Part shown: piece after piece, positions 1 through 10,540 of the stretch | Position numbering within the stretch: position 1 is the first letter of the stretch | Layout: every line of letters starts with the position of its first letter | Source of the DNA: Doryteuthis pealeii | Taxonomy: Eukaryota > Mollusca > Cephalopoda > Myopsida > Loliginidae | Direction: 5' to 3' | Length of the DNA: 64,000 nt | Assembly (NCBI GenBank): GCA_023376005.1 | Contig: CM042150.1 | Location: 73,694,131-73,758,130, forward strand | The notes under the pieces: model-generated | What the model saw: the letters and a program-made list of their open reading frames with translations, nothing else | The model's database searches: none | What the model was told of the DNA's origin: nothing | Translations under genes and position numbers: made by a program

Positions 1-89
1 TGTTTGTAAAACATCAAACACCTACATCTAACAATAGGTCAGCGAGACTAATTAAATCAATCAAATAGATACAAACAAAACAAACAAAA

Positions 90-260
90 ACACTATTCTC
101 AATAGAAAGTAGTTATGATAGGTTAGCAAGTTGAAAATTTTAACTACAGAACCTGGAGTGGGACAGAACATTATTAATTTGATTATACATTTGATAACTT
201 CCAACATAAAATCAAATGTACAGACACTTACATTGAGGATTGTGTTGATGTGATAATTTG
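90..260. repeat. Dispersed repeat V, copy 1 (pairs with about 1285-1450)
   Basis: This stretch matches 1285-1450 in the same orientation: both run from a block like ATAGAAAGTA through GATTAGTTAGCA-like and TTGATAA-like blocks to a shared ATGTACAAACACCTACA-like segment, with many substitutions. The two copies flank the LINE at 330-1262. A further related piece around 5-45 resembles 2063-2100. No coding potential is seen. It is an old dispersed repeat of unknown class, not a target-site duplication, because it is too long and too diverged. Confidence 0.5.
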
Positions 261-329
261 AGAACTTGAAGAATACACTAAAAAGAGTAAAAAAGACTAA
301 TAGCAAGTAATAGGAACTACAATATATGG

Positions 330-1262
330 GCAAACAGAAATGGGAGGAAAAACAACTATATGGATACTTCAAGGGAAAGATTGCACACAAGAAGACGTGG
401 ACATAGCTAAAAAAGGGAAACCTCAAGAGAGAGACTGAATTTCTAATAATAGCAGCACACAATAATGCCATAGACACTATTATATGAAAGCAAAAATAGA
501 TAAGATACAACTGAATAGCAAATTTAGGATGTGTGGAGACAAAGATGAAACTGTTAATCACATAAGTGAAAGCAGCAAATTAGTACAAAAAGGGTATAAG
601 ACTAGACACAACTGGGTGGGAAAGGTGATCCACTGGGAATTGTGCAAGAAATTAAATTCTGACCATACTACGAATTGGTATATGCACAAATTGGAATCGG
701 TTATTCCCTGTAAGTCTAACATGATCAAAGGGGAACCACTCTTGACTGATAAATTATCATTTATTTTCCCATTAAACTAACCCTAAACCCTAACCCTAAC
801 CTCGTCTTCTTTTTTCCTAGTATATCAATAAATAAATAAATAATTTATCAGTCAAGAGTGGTTCCTCTTTGATCATGTTAGACTTATAGGAAATAACCCT
901 GGAATCTGTCCTAGAGAATGAGCCACATAAAACTCTCTGGCATTTTTAGATACAAATAGATCACCTAATCCCAGCCAGAAGACCAGACTTAGCGCTAATT
1001 AACAAGAAATAAAAAAGTTCTTATCTATTTTGAAAGAATGAAAGAATTGAAATAAACTGTGGAAGATGATAGTAAAGGTAATTGTAGTTGGTATCCTTGG
1101 AATGGTCCCCAAGAGTTTAGGAAAAAGACTGGAGGATTTGAAAATTAGAGGCAGAATCAAGACCATCCAGACAACAGCATTGTTAAGATCAACTAGAATA
1201 CTTAGAAGTGTCCTGGAGACCTGAGAAGACTTGCAGTCACTCAACCTTCAGCTAACACTGGT
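330..1262 (+). mobile_element. Non-LTR retrotransposon (LINE A) 3' end, decayed, split by a foldback element
   Basis: The plus strand encodes the region downstream of the reverse transcriptase of a LINE. Before the break it reads a W-x-LKKGNLKRETEFLI stretch, then CGDKDETVNHISESSKLVQ and a tract with HNWVGKVIHWELCKKL. After the break it resumes with ESVLENEPHKTLWHF, then VVGILGMVPKSLGKRLEDL and GRIKTIQTTALLRSTRIL. The Cys-x2-Asp...His pattern followed by a conserved C-terminal block is typical of this LINE group. Stops and frameshifts make it dead. It ends near 1262 in a short AT-rich tail. Three other copies of the same 3' end lie at 3195, 25765 and 34347 (minus strand). The 201-bp element at 699-899 interrupts it; removing that element and one copy of TGGAATC restores the frame. 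Confidence 0.85.
699..899. mobile_element. Foldback MITE-like element with telomere-like loop
   Basis: Two arms of about 65 bp are inverted copies of each other: 699-755 (GGTTATTCCCTGTAAGTC onward) and 845-899 (ending GACTTATAGGAAATAACCC). The loop contains about three CCCTAA-type repeats at 779-801. The element is flanked by the 7-bp direct repeat TGGAATC at 692-698 and 900-906 (8 bp with one mismatch), and lies inside the LINE at 330-1262, whose frame is restored by its removal. No coding capacity. An 8-bp duplication would fit hAT; the superfamily is not proven. Confidence 0.8.
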
Positions 1263-1284
1263 GTTAAAAACTCACATAATAATA

Positions 1285-1450
1285 AAAACAATGTCCTCAT
1301 AGAAAGTACTTATGATTAGTTAGCATGTTAATGATTTAGGCTACAGGTATCATGAATTTGATAATTCAGTTGATAATTTTTAGCAGGAAATTAATGTACA
1401 AACACCTACAACTAGATTAGAGTGCAGTAGGTTGATCAGTAGCACATAAT
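1285..1450. repeat. Dispersed repeat V, copy 2
   Basis: Diverged direct copy of 90-260 on the other side of the LINE A insertion. It shares the CATAGAAAGTACTTATGAT-like start and the ACAAACACCTACAACTAG-like end. Confidence 0.5.
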
Positions 1451-2830
1451 AGTTTTGAAATTAAAAAGGCTAATTAGGTTAGCAACCTACTAACTAGACA
1501 TTGGTAGCACCAATTGGCCATCCCTAATCTTACCAATCAATATCAAATATAGCAGTAAAATAAATGTTCCTACTCAATAAATTAATCCTTTTTTAAAAAA
1601 TGAATAAAGGATGTGAGTCTACTGTGTCAAATTTAATAAAAAATGGTTTGTTTGGTGACAAATTAAATCAAGAATCTCTATAGACTCATTCAGTGCATTT
1701 ATCATAAACCATAATTCTTTTTATAGAATACAAATTGGACGTTAATAGATCTTTGTAAATGCTTGAATAAACAGCATTGATATAACCACTTGATGCAATA
1801 CAACAGCAGGAAATAATAAGAAGATTAATGTTTCTGAGCAATAAGAGTAATTAAAAAATAAATAAATAAATGATAAGTATAAGTAAATAGATTTAAGATA
1901 AGAGGGGTCACTCCTGATGAGTGCCAGTTGTTTGACCAAAGCCAAATCACTTCCTGTGAGAAAAGCCACTTGAGAAGTGAAAGCAAAAATCAGTAAAAAA
2001 AAAAAGGTAAGAAAAAAAAAAACGAAAAGAAAGAGGAGACTTATTATAGCTGAAGCATGAGACTTATTTGCAAAATGTCAAACACCTACATCTGACAATG
2101 GTTCACTTGTCAGTTAGAATTATGCAATGGACCAGTGAACTTTCCATTTGGAAGATTACAATGATAGACTGTAACCTGATTAAGCTTGTTACTGATAAGA
2201 GTTTGCTTTAGATCTGGAGATGTAAAACTAAAACAAACAGCTTTCTTTTTTATACAATGTTGAGGCCAATTCCTTTCTCTAACCAAATAAATGAGAAGCT
2301 TATGAGACATTGAAACTGACTTCTTATTGAACTTGTTTTAAAAGCTGTTACCTGTCATTTCTTGTTTTCTGTCTTCTTGCAATGATTTTTTTTTAGTTGA
2401 GCTAAAATGACATTTTTTTTCAACAGAGGAATAACTGATTGTGTCTATGTAATCAGTTTTGTTTCTTTAAAAGGGAAAACAGAACATTAAGAAATTCTTC
2501 AATATTAATTTGTATGGAATAAAAGTTTTGAACTCTAAGGTAAATGCTTTTTATTTATTTTTCATTCATTTTTGTAGAATGAAGCATTGTCAATCATTAT
2601 TATAATGAACACTGTTCGTTGCTGTTATAGAAATTTTAAGTAAATTTTGATAAAAAGTAAATGAATTTAAGAAGATAAAGGAAAATAGGAGTCAAATTAA
2701 TGACAACAAAGAAAACTTGTTTGGAAAAATATGACTCACAAAATTCTATGTGATTTTGAGGTAAATTATGGATTAGCCAATTGTGGTCAGAATAGCTGAC
2801 CTTGTTGTAATAAAGCAGAATAAACAATTT
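1451..2830. other. AT-rich stretch with no recognisable gene
   Basis: I see only short spurious open frames, A/T homopolymers and a segment near 2063-2110 resembling the window start. No splice-flanked exon, RNA gene or mobile-element end was recognised. Confidence 0.5.
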
Positions 2831-3170
2831 CTCTGAATTTTTGAGATGAGGCTTGATAATTTGTATTATTTGGACACATGGCTCAATGGATATAGAGATG
2901 TAGTTAATAGTTCTAAAATGACAATCACCTGTGGGCTGCAGGTTCAATCCTGACCACAGGCAATATCATAGAATAGTTAACTTAACACTAGTACCCAGTC
3001 ATGGTTAGCAGAATGAGAGTCTACTCCAGTGGATTGAATAAAGGGTTTGGTTTAAAGTTCTGTGAAGGTTTCCAATTATGATATGAAGGTTCCCAAGTTC
3101 AACAAGGCTGGAGGGCACATCGGCTAAAATAACAATAAAGATGATAACAATCCGAAAAATCCAAATAATA
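2831..3170 (+). mobile_element. tRNA-derived SINE-A with inverted tail fragment at its left end
   Basis: The head at about 2871 reads GGACACATGGCTCAATGG, a degenerate pol III A box, followed at 2940 by GGTTCAATCC, a good B box. The body carries the family hallmarks (ACTTAACACTAGTACCCAGT, GAATGAGAGT, GAATAAAGGGTTTGG) and a tail with GGAGGGCACATCGGC and ATAACAATAAAGATG. The hammerhead-like segment seen in other copies is mostly deleted. Immediately left of the head, 2831-2870 is the reverse complement of the terminal tail sequence of other copies (GATGAGGCTTGATAAT). The 9-bp repeat AAACAATTT at 2822-2830 and 3171-3179 flanks the whole block, so the inverted tail was part of the inserted unit. 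Confidence 0.8.
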
Positions 3171-3194
3171 AAACAATTTGTCAAATAGTGAATT

Positions 3195-3530
3195 CACTGT
3201 TGCAGCAAATCACAGTAAAAAAAAAAAAGGGAAATAGAAAAACTAGATGAATACCTAGACCTTGCCAAAGAGCTAAAAATATTGATGAAGGTGACAGTTG
3301 TACCAATCATAGTTGGAGCCTTTGGAACAATTCCAAAAAGAGACTGGATAAAGTAGAGATCAGAGGAAGAATTGAGACTCTCCAAACCACAGCACTACTG
3401 AGATTGGCATGACTACTTGGAAGAGTTATGGAGAGCTGAGGAGACTTTCTGTCACTTGGACTTCAGTGAAAACCAACCAGTTACTACTAGTGGGAAAAAC
3501 TCACAAGGAGTACAAAAATTGTGTTTTTAC
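3195..3530 (+). mobile_element. LINE A 3' end, second copy
   Basis: Conceptual translation gives EIEKLDEYLDLAKELKIL, VTVVPIIVGAFGTIPK, GRIETLQTTALLRL and a C-terminal GDFLSLGLQ stretch, the same block as in the copy at 330-1262, ending with CAGTTACTACTAGTGGG and AAAAACTCAC. One frameshift and several stops are present. It starts about 25 bp right of the SINE-A insertion, in the same orientation. Confidence 0.8.
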
Positions 3531-3685
3531 TGCTCATTGGATGCTCCCAAAACTTGGCCTTTAGCCAGACGATGTGAAATTATATAATATAATATTAATT
3601 CATTCTTATTTCAACAAATAATCAGTGCTTATTTGGGAAATTCTGTCCAATGTCATAATCCTGTATAACATTTAGTTGGGGGTAT

Positions 3686-4530
3686 TCCCCATGGCATAGT
3701 GGCTAACAAACTGGATGGCAACATTGTAGTAAACAAGTTCAAACTCAAGTCACACTATTATGTTCACTTTTGGACTAATACTTTGGGAAAGGAACTTGCT
3801 CATCCCTCCATAATACCACTACTATTCTTCTACAAGGATGGCTTTGGCATTAAATAACCCACAAAGGTTGATATGCCATTAAACATCATCATCAAGTTAT
3901 TCTGACAGCATGGATCTCCATGACTCTTCCTCGCTACTTGTCCCTATTGGCCATCACTCTGAAAAGTTCTCTGCACAGCATCCAGTATCCATGCAGAGTT
4001 AATCGATATAGGTTTTTGTTGGCTGACCCACACTGGGGTGTCCATGTGTAGGTGCCCACAGGAGAATATCATTTATGAGCTTGTTTTAGCTTCACCAGCT
4101 GTGTCCAGAATGTCCTATTTGTAACCCTGAAATTAGTAAACCAGTTCACATACCTAGGTAGTAATATCTCTTCTGAAACTGATGTCAATATACGCATAAG
4201 AAAGCCATGGATTGCTATAGACAGATAATCGGTCATACAGAAATCTGATCTCTGTGATAAGATAAAGCGAGAATTCTCCTAAGCTGTAGCTATGTCAGTG
4301 CTACTGTATGGATGCCTCACTTGGACTTTAACAAAATGCTTGGAGAAAAAGCTAATTAGGAACTGTACAAGGATGCTGCATGCAGTCTTGAATAAACCCT
4401 GGAAGTAACATCCCACAAAAGAACAGCTGTACAGACACTTACCTCCTAACACACAAACCATCCATATAAGATGAACAAGACATGCTGGATACTGCTGAAG
4501 ATGCCATTAAACAAAGAAACCAAACCAAAG
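3686..4530 (+). mobile_element. tRNA-derived SINE-B, interrupted by a LINE
   Basis: The left part (3686-3885) begins CCCCATGGCATAGTGGC, an A-box-like head, followed by AAGTTCAAACTC, a B-box-like element, then GACTAATACTTTGGGAAAGG. The right part resumes at 4501 with ATGCCATTAAACAAAG and ends in an ACCAAACCAAA tail. The 3' portion matches the minus-strand fragment at 56512-56615, which is continuous there, confirming that 3886-4500 is an insertion. Other copies are at 17698 and 31595. Confidence 0.75.
3886..4500. mobile_element. LINE B 3' end with 5' inversion (twin priming)
   Basis: The left part (3886-4113) encodes on the minus strand the extreme C-terminus and tail of a LINE, with LLWAPTHGHPSVGQPTKTYI and a terminal (GAT)n. 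The right part (4114-4500) encodes on the plus strand the preceding segment of the same protein: NQFTYLGSNISSETDVNIR, SVLLYGCLTWTLTK and LHAVLNKPWK, ending at TRHAGYC. The two parts abut in element order but lie in opposite orientation, the usual product of twin priming. The 13-bp repeat ATGCCATTAAACA at 3873-3885 and 4501-4513 flanks the insertion. A colinear copy is at 14336-14700. Confidence 0.85.
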
Positions 4531-4659
4531 CATAACATTTAATTGAGATTATTTTTGATATCCCACAAAATTATTTGTTTGGTAAAATGTCAATGGTGGG
4601 ATCTTTTGAAAACTTAGCTTCAAAGATCAATACTATTTCTCATTGGCAGATAATTCAGT

Positions 4660-4722
4660 GTAAAAATTCAGGTACCCAGACAAAAAACACCCAGACAGTG
4701 TAAAAATTCAGGTACCCAGACA
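4660..4722. repeat. Short tandem duplication
   Basis: The block GTGTAAAAATTCAGGTACCC followed by AGACA occurs twice, separated by a CACCCAGACA-type linker. A local duplication with no coding content. Confidence 0.8.
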
Positions 4723-5206
4723 CATTTATAATTACTTTTGCATACGTAACCTTAAATATCATATCTTTTATATTGCATATCTGATATGATATTACTAAAA
4801 TATAGTTCCAGTTGACTTGCCCATACTGGCCCTCATATATTTGGATAGGCAATGAAACAGTGGTTGCACTTAGTTTAGAGAACTTTCTATTGGGTTTAAG
4901 CTCGCTTACTGCTGACCACTCAACTTGCATAAGTTCTTCTACATTTTTATTGATTTTTAAATGCATTCAAAACCCAAAGGATAAGATTAAGATATCTTTC
5001 CAGCTTTTGAGTATAAATTGATTATGACATGTAAGAGGTTCAAATTTCATTTTAACATCTGATATGTTCCAACAAAAGTTGATTTCTTTCAGACTAGTTG
5101 GAAATAAGATAGATGTGTTAGTCATTTATTTCCTTACTAGACAGAAGACAGAAGACTCAATCCAAAGAGGTGTGCAAACACACAAACACAAACGTACACA
5201 CACAGT

Positions 5207-5212
<6 letters not shown>

Positions 5213-5298
<86 letters not shown>
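5213..5298. repeat. Compound microsatellite (GT)n(CT)n
   Basis: About 13 GT units run directly into about 30 CT units. Open frames through it (VCVCV/SLSLS) are artefacts of the repeat. Confidence 0.98.
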
Positions 5299-5304
<6 letters not shown>

Positions 5305-6075
5305 TCACGCACACACAAATATAATACACTGGTTTATATAAATTCCAGAAAAAAATGTTCTAAAAATTAATACAGACTGAAGCCAAAATTTATATTTATG
5401 GAAATGCTATTGTTGTTAGAAGAGAGATTATGTGTGTGTGAGTGAGAGAGTGAGACACACACACACACAATATGTCTGTGTGCGTGTGTGCTTTAACACC
5501 TAAAAATATAGTATACTTGTCCCTCTCTCAATAAATGAATAATAAACCCTCAGGTGACCAAAACACCCCTGCTCTTTCTATAAAAGTTAGAATGGCATCT
5601 AATTATTTTTTAGTGCCAGGAGAAAAGACAAAATTCACTTGGCGATATGATTTAAAATAATAATTTAAAAAAAAAAAAACAAGAAGACATAATTGTATTT
5701 TACTTTTTCTTAAAATATGATGAACAGGGAATGGTAAAGACACAAGCAAACACAAACAAAAACCATGAAGAACAAATTTCTCAACAAATGTCAAGTTTTC
5801 TTGGAAAATAGTTTGCATCAATTAATATTCTAAACTGCTATGTGTACAGAGAGTGTTTAAAAAAGAATGCAATTGAGTTTTTGGCAACTTATAAATTATT
5901 TTAATTTCTTTGTTGCCCAATTTGTGAAGATAAATTTCTTAGAAATTTTCTGAATAAACAAATGACATCAAAAATTTTGGCAATTAACAAAGATTGCTGA
6001 CCAAAGTCTTGGGAAATTTATCAACCAAATACAATATTGTTGATATATTGAAAGTACAGACTAGAAAATTCCACA

Positions 6076-6761
6076 GGGTCATTCCATGTCAATTTGAAAT
6101 CTTTACTTGAAATTTGGCACAAATCCCCTTCATGAGTTAGGAAAGTGTGCAAATTATTTTGTCTTAAACCTTACAGTTCCGATTTTAGAGGGGGGATATA
6201 ATTTTGCTATTTTGCCTCAAAATTAAGGCAAAATCAGTGTTTTTTTTTAATTTTTAAAAAATACTTTCATACATTCAATATTTCTGAAATTTGGTATGTA
6301 AGGCAAATAAGGACAGAATCCAAATATCCAACTATTTTAACCCTATACCTCACAGAAAATTTATTTTTGCCCACCCAAATGCATGACTCCAAAATCAACA
6401 ACTTTCACCTATGTAGCTTACGGTCAGTCTATCGAAAATGGGTCCTCTTCAATTTTCATAATATTTTTTTTTTAACATCTACTATGTCTGCCTAAGTTCA
6501 CCAAAGAATTTCATGAGGTGTCAAGTCTACTTTAGAAGATATGAACCTGTTCAGAGTTTATGTACATGCAGGATTCAGTGAAAATCATAGCATGAACTCT
6601 CAAATACACCATTTTGTTTAGTACTTAGAACATGTATCATGAATTAAAATGAAGATCAGAGATTTTTTAATCAAAATAGCGTGTAAGGTTTAAGACAAAA
6701 TCTTTCAAGTAATTCGGTGTCGGTGGGTGTAACACCACGGTGAATTGACATGGAATGACCC
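6076..6761. mobile_element. Foldback DNA element F1 (terminus GGGTCATTCCATGTCAATT)
   Basis: The left end reads GGGTCATTCCATGTCAATT and the right end (6743-6761) is its reverse complement. Sub-terminal parts are also inverted copies: TTTTGTCTTAAACCTTACA at about 6155 against TGTAAGGTTTAAGACAAAAT at about 6685. The flanking sequence is ACA or CACA on both sides, giving a 3-4 bp target duplication depending on where the end is placed. There is no open frame, so it is non-autonomous. Its termini match the element at 36236-37521, defining a family in this genome. The superfamily cannot be settled from sequence alone. Confidence 0.75.
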
Positions 6762-7483
6762 ACATTGATTGTTTCTCTCACATGTTTGTAAGATTTTAAA
6801 GCAAAATCCTTGATAAACAATCATCACAATATGAAAATATTCATTTCAATGGTTTTGTTTTAGTAGAAAATTACTTGGATTTGTTATAATAACAAACATA
6901 TCAGCAGTCATTAACTTATAGTCTTAGAGATTTAATCTCAGTTGAGTTATACTTTGTGTTAATCAGAATTCTAAAAATCTCTTAAAAATTAATTTCTTAG
7001 AAAAAAAAAATTTCTTGGCAATTCAATAGAATATAGTATTAATTAAAAAAAAACAAGTAAAAGTTTTTCAACAATATTATGACATTTTTAGCACTTTTTA
7101 TTTCAGAATTCATGGATTTATTTTCTAAAATAAATCAGTAGTAGAAATTTATAAAATCTTCTAATATTATTATTCAGATTCTTATCTTTATAGGAAATAT
7201 CTAAAATAGGAAATATCTAAAAATCGTTTGAACAAACTTCATTTTTTTATATTTCATAAAATGAAATGGGTATGTGGGGGGGGGGGCTCGTTAAAAATAC
7301 ATATCCCCTAATATATTTTAGGAAAAATCTATTTTAAACATAAATTCGTCTAAAAAATATTCGTAATAATAATCTGACTTGATTTTTCATAGAATTTTTT
7401 TAAAAGCATGTAGGCGTTAAAATTCAATTGATTTAATGGTGTAAATATTGTTTTCGTTCATAAGTTTCAGTATTTCCGTTAGC

Positions 7484-7735
7484 AGAAAATATTTTTTTAA
7501 ATCATCATGTTAAATTTTTTTTTTTTTTTTTAATTTTCTTCTTTTGAATTGTTCAAAAATGTTGACCATATTAACCTTTATTCAAGTTTCATTATGTTAA
7601 ATATAGGTGGGGGGGGGTATTTTTAACATAATGAAACTTGAATAAAGGTTAATATTATAATCAACATTTTTGAACAATTAAAAAGAAGAACATTTTTTTT
7701 TTAAATTTAAATGATGATTTAAGAAAAATATTCAA
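7484..7735. repeat. Long hairpin around a poly-G loop
   Basis: An arm of about 120 bp ending ...TTTCATTATGTTAAATATAG is followed by a loop rich in G (about 7607-7617) and then its inverted copy starting ATTTTTAACATAATGAAACT. The outer parts also pair (AAATCATCAT at about 7500 against ATGATGATTT at about 7710). No target duplication could be fixed, so whether it is a transposed element or a local inverted duplication is open. Confidence 0.85.
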
Positions 7736-7864
7736 CAAATTTTACACGTCGAATTTGGAGGTTCCTACAATACTTAATTTAAATGTATTTGGGATCGAAA
7801 TTCGCTTTGGAAAGCTTAGAGGAGAAAGTTTGTGATAGGTGAAAAAAAATGTTAAATACTGTAG

Positions 7865-7891
7865 TGAGATAACCAATGGCGAGTTATCTCA
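7865..7891. repeat. Short hairpin with GAGATAAC/GTTATCTC arms
   Basis: Nine complementary bases on each side of a nine-base loop (CAATGGCGA). GAGATAAC-type motifs recur in the window (about 11300, 28065) and resemble short inverted-repeat element ends. No function is assigned. Confidence 0.6.
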
Positions 7892-8089
7892 TTTACATAT
7901 GTGCATTACAGCAGGAGATATATACGAAACCACACATCACAACAAATACATTTTTAATTATAAATTTAGTTTTTCGCCCGTTGTTCATTGTCTTTGAAGC
8001 TACCGTCGGATCAACATTCTTTTATTTTAGTCTATTTAAATTTTAGATTGAATTTTTTTAAAATTGATACTTTTATAATATATCTTAAT

Positions 8090-8600
8090 TAAAAAGTGCT
8101 TTCATTGAAATATTTGAACTAGAAATGTTCAGTATTTGTCATTTTTAACATATTAGGATTAAAAGAGTAATTTTTCTCAAATATATTTTCATGACAATTT
8201 GATCGTGTTCTTTAATTTAAAATTTCCTTTCTTTTTGCAATATTTACATTTTAGTTAAATCATTTCAAATTCGAGATTTTAATAACATGCTGTCATTAAA
8301 GAAGGCTTTACCTGAAAAACTTCCATTTTCGCTAAAAAAAATTTTTTAGAATTCAATATATCTAATATTCAAATATTGCAGGGTAAATGAACTTTTTAAG
8401 CAAAGTATACTTTGCTTAAAAAGTCCATTTACCCTGCAATATTTGAATTTTAAACAGATATAGACCATCTTCAAAATCTTTCATATATTTTTGATTAAAA
8501 TGTACTTTCCCGATAATATTTGAAGGTTAGAATTTTATATTTATATATTTGAGATTAAAATAATCATTTAAAATTGTATACTTTCCTTGGGCTATTTTGT
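8090..8600. repeat. AT-rich degenerate repeat Z, copy 1
   Basis: Loosely repeated modules such as GATTAAAATGTACTTTCC, CCTGCAATATTTGAA and TCAAAATCTTTCATATAT. The same modules in the same order occur at 12890-13450. The copy here contains the perfect-centre palindrome at 8367-8448, whereas the second copy has only one half of it. Confidence 0.6.
8367..8448. repeat. 82-bp spacer-less palindrome
   Basis: Two 41-bp arms meet with no spacer between 8407 and 8408 (CAAAGTA/TACTTTG at the centre). I find one mismatch between the arms (GAAC against GTCC on the facing strand). It could extrude as a cruciform. It lies in repeat Z. Confidence 0.92.
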
Positions 8601-8639
8601 TTTTAAAAAATGAATACTTCAAAAATACGCTCCTTACTA

Positions 8640-8880
8640 AATTTGGTACGCCGTCAGTGATGTAATGTTCTCGGTTCATTGAAAAAGTTTTGGGTCTTTC
8701 ATTATCATTTCCCCTCGCTTAGACGACAATATCAGAAATCAGTCTCTGACACACCATCTTAAACGCAAGAAAACACTGGTATTGATTATGGACGACGGTA
8801 GAACGCTATACCGTCGATTTGATTGACTGTTGCAAACAACCAATCAAATGCGTGGTACATTCTTTTTAAATGGGTTAAGG
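8640..8880. other. Less AT-rich island, no gene recognised
   Basis: This island has more C and G than its surroundings, contains CpG dinucleotides, and holds two segments around GACGACGGTAGAACGC and TATACCGTCG that pair with each other (CGACGGTA/TACCGTCG). A CCAATCAAATGCG segment follows. I see no open frame or TATA-initiator arrangement that would support calling a promoter. Confidence 0.3.
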
Positions 8881-8989
8881 TAGGTATACCTAATTCGTTG
8901 AAAAATCCGTGTTTTTTTTTTTTTTTTTATTACCCTGATTTTTGGTAATTTTTTTTTCAAACGTATTTGATAATTTTTTTTCAAATGTT

Positions 8990-10540
8990 ACTTCTTTCCA
9001 ACTTAGATAAAAATTTGACATTAAATAATCGATTTAATTAATTTTAATTCGTTTTTAAAATGTAAAGCAGACGAATTTTTGAGTATCCCTATAAAACAAA
9101 TAAGTCAATATTATATTGCCAAATAAATAAATAAAAACTACGAATGTTTAAAAAGGTCAAAACGCATTGTATCGTTTAAAACCATAATCATTTAACTGCT
9201 ATAGTTTGGGGGTTATATCTATTAATATAAAACATTTTAAAATCAAAGCTTTTCCTTTTTCTACCGCATTTTTAGCGTTGTTTTCTTAAAATATTTTTTA
9301 CAATTAAAATGTATCAATAACTGAAATAGTTTGCTTACATGTTAAAGTACGATCAAGTAAATTTACAAATGGATTAGTTAAAAATACTAAAAAAAAAAAA
9401 AAAAATCTTTCTTACCCACTTTTACAAAAAAAAAAAAAAATTAAAACGTTGTGGCGTTTAAAAATGTAATAAATTCACAAGCTATATCTTTAGTTTATTT
9501 AGACCTCCCCCCCCCTTAAAAAACGCCACTGATTAAAATACTATAGGTACTGGCAAACTGCGCCTAAAATGCGTTTTTGACAAAATTACTTTAGCAATTT
9601 ACTTTAGAAAATAATTTACCAAAAATCAGGGAAATATCGGATTTTAATGAAATTTTCAGTGTTTATTTATCAATGAATGATCTTTATAATGCATTATTTA
9701 TTTTATTTCAAACTTTTTTTTCAAGTTGGTCTTATAGTTTTCTAATTACAGTATAAATAATGAGATAAAAGACCGAACTTATGAATAGAAGCAAACAAAA
9801 AATGTTTACGGTGGCTTTTCTATGAGAAAATAAGTACCGAAAATTGAAAAATAAAATGTAAAAAAATAATAATTAATTTTTTGGAGATTTCTTTTTTACT
9901 CATTTCGATAATTAATTAATTATTATATCTTATAAAAGAAAAAATTATACATTGATATTTTTTCTGCTTTTCAATAGAGTTTTTCTTAAAACTTATTACT
10001 TTATGTGTCTAAAATAAGGTTTGCATTAAATAGATATTTATTTCGAGAATCTAAAAATATAACATTTTGAACTGAACTTCAGGCTTTTCACATTTTAAAT
10101 GAATTTTATATATTAATTTTTCATAGCAAAAATACTAAATTAAAGTTTTGAAATAAAATAACTGATGCATTATAAAATTCATTAACTGATAAATCAATAC
10201 TGAAAATTTCATTAAAATCGGATAATTACCTGATTTTTGGTAAAAAATTTTTGCAATCGCGAATGTTACATAAAAATTGTAAACAAGCGCGTAAAACCAT
10301 TGAAAAATAGACAGAGTGGCAGATCGCATCGAAATTGACCAAAACAAATAGTTTTAAATCTATTAAAAATAAACTGCATATGTAATGATATTTTTCTTTT
10401 TTTAATGATGGTTATGTTACTACTTATCAATTTAGACAAAGTTTGACCTTAATAATAGATTTAGTTATTTTTAATTCGCTTTTAAAATTTGTAGCAGACG
10501 ACAAAAATGCCAGTCCCTAACTAAAATCAAATAGGAAACT
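8990..10540. repeat. AT-rich region bounded by a direct repeat pair and containing a long inverted repeat
   Basis: Segments 8990-9110 and 10418-10540 are direct copies (TTAATTCG-TTTTAAAA and AGCAGACGA modules in the same order). Inside, 9600-9720 and 10132-10253 are inverted copies of each other over about 115 bp (ACCAAAAATCAGG ... ATGAAATTTTCAGT ... TATAATGCAT). This layout would suit an old element with repeated flanks, but no coding sequence or target duplication was found. Homopolymer runs of A, T, C and G are frequent. Confidence 0.6.

Noticed and set aside
781..801. True interstitial telomere from a chromosome fusion
   Set aside because: The CCCTAA repeats number only about three and sit in the loop of a transposed foldback element inside a LINE.
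5064..5370. Frames rich in VCV and SLS as secreted peptides
   Set aside because: They translate the (GT)n(CT)n microsatellite.
8640..8880. CpG promoter island
   Set aside because: Slightly richer in G+C with a CCAAT motif, but no downstream exon or initiator; could equally be part of an old repeat.
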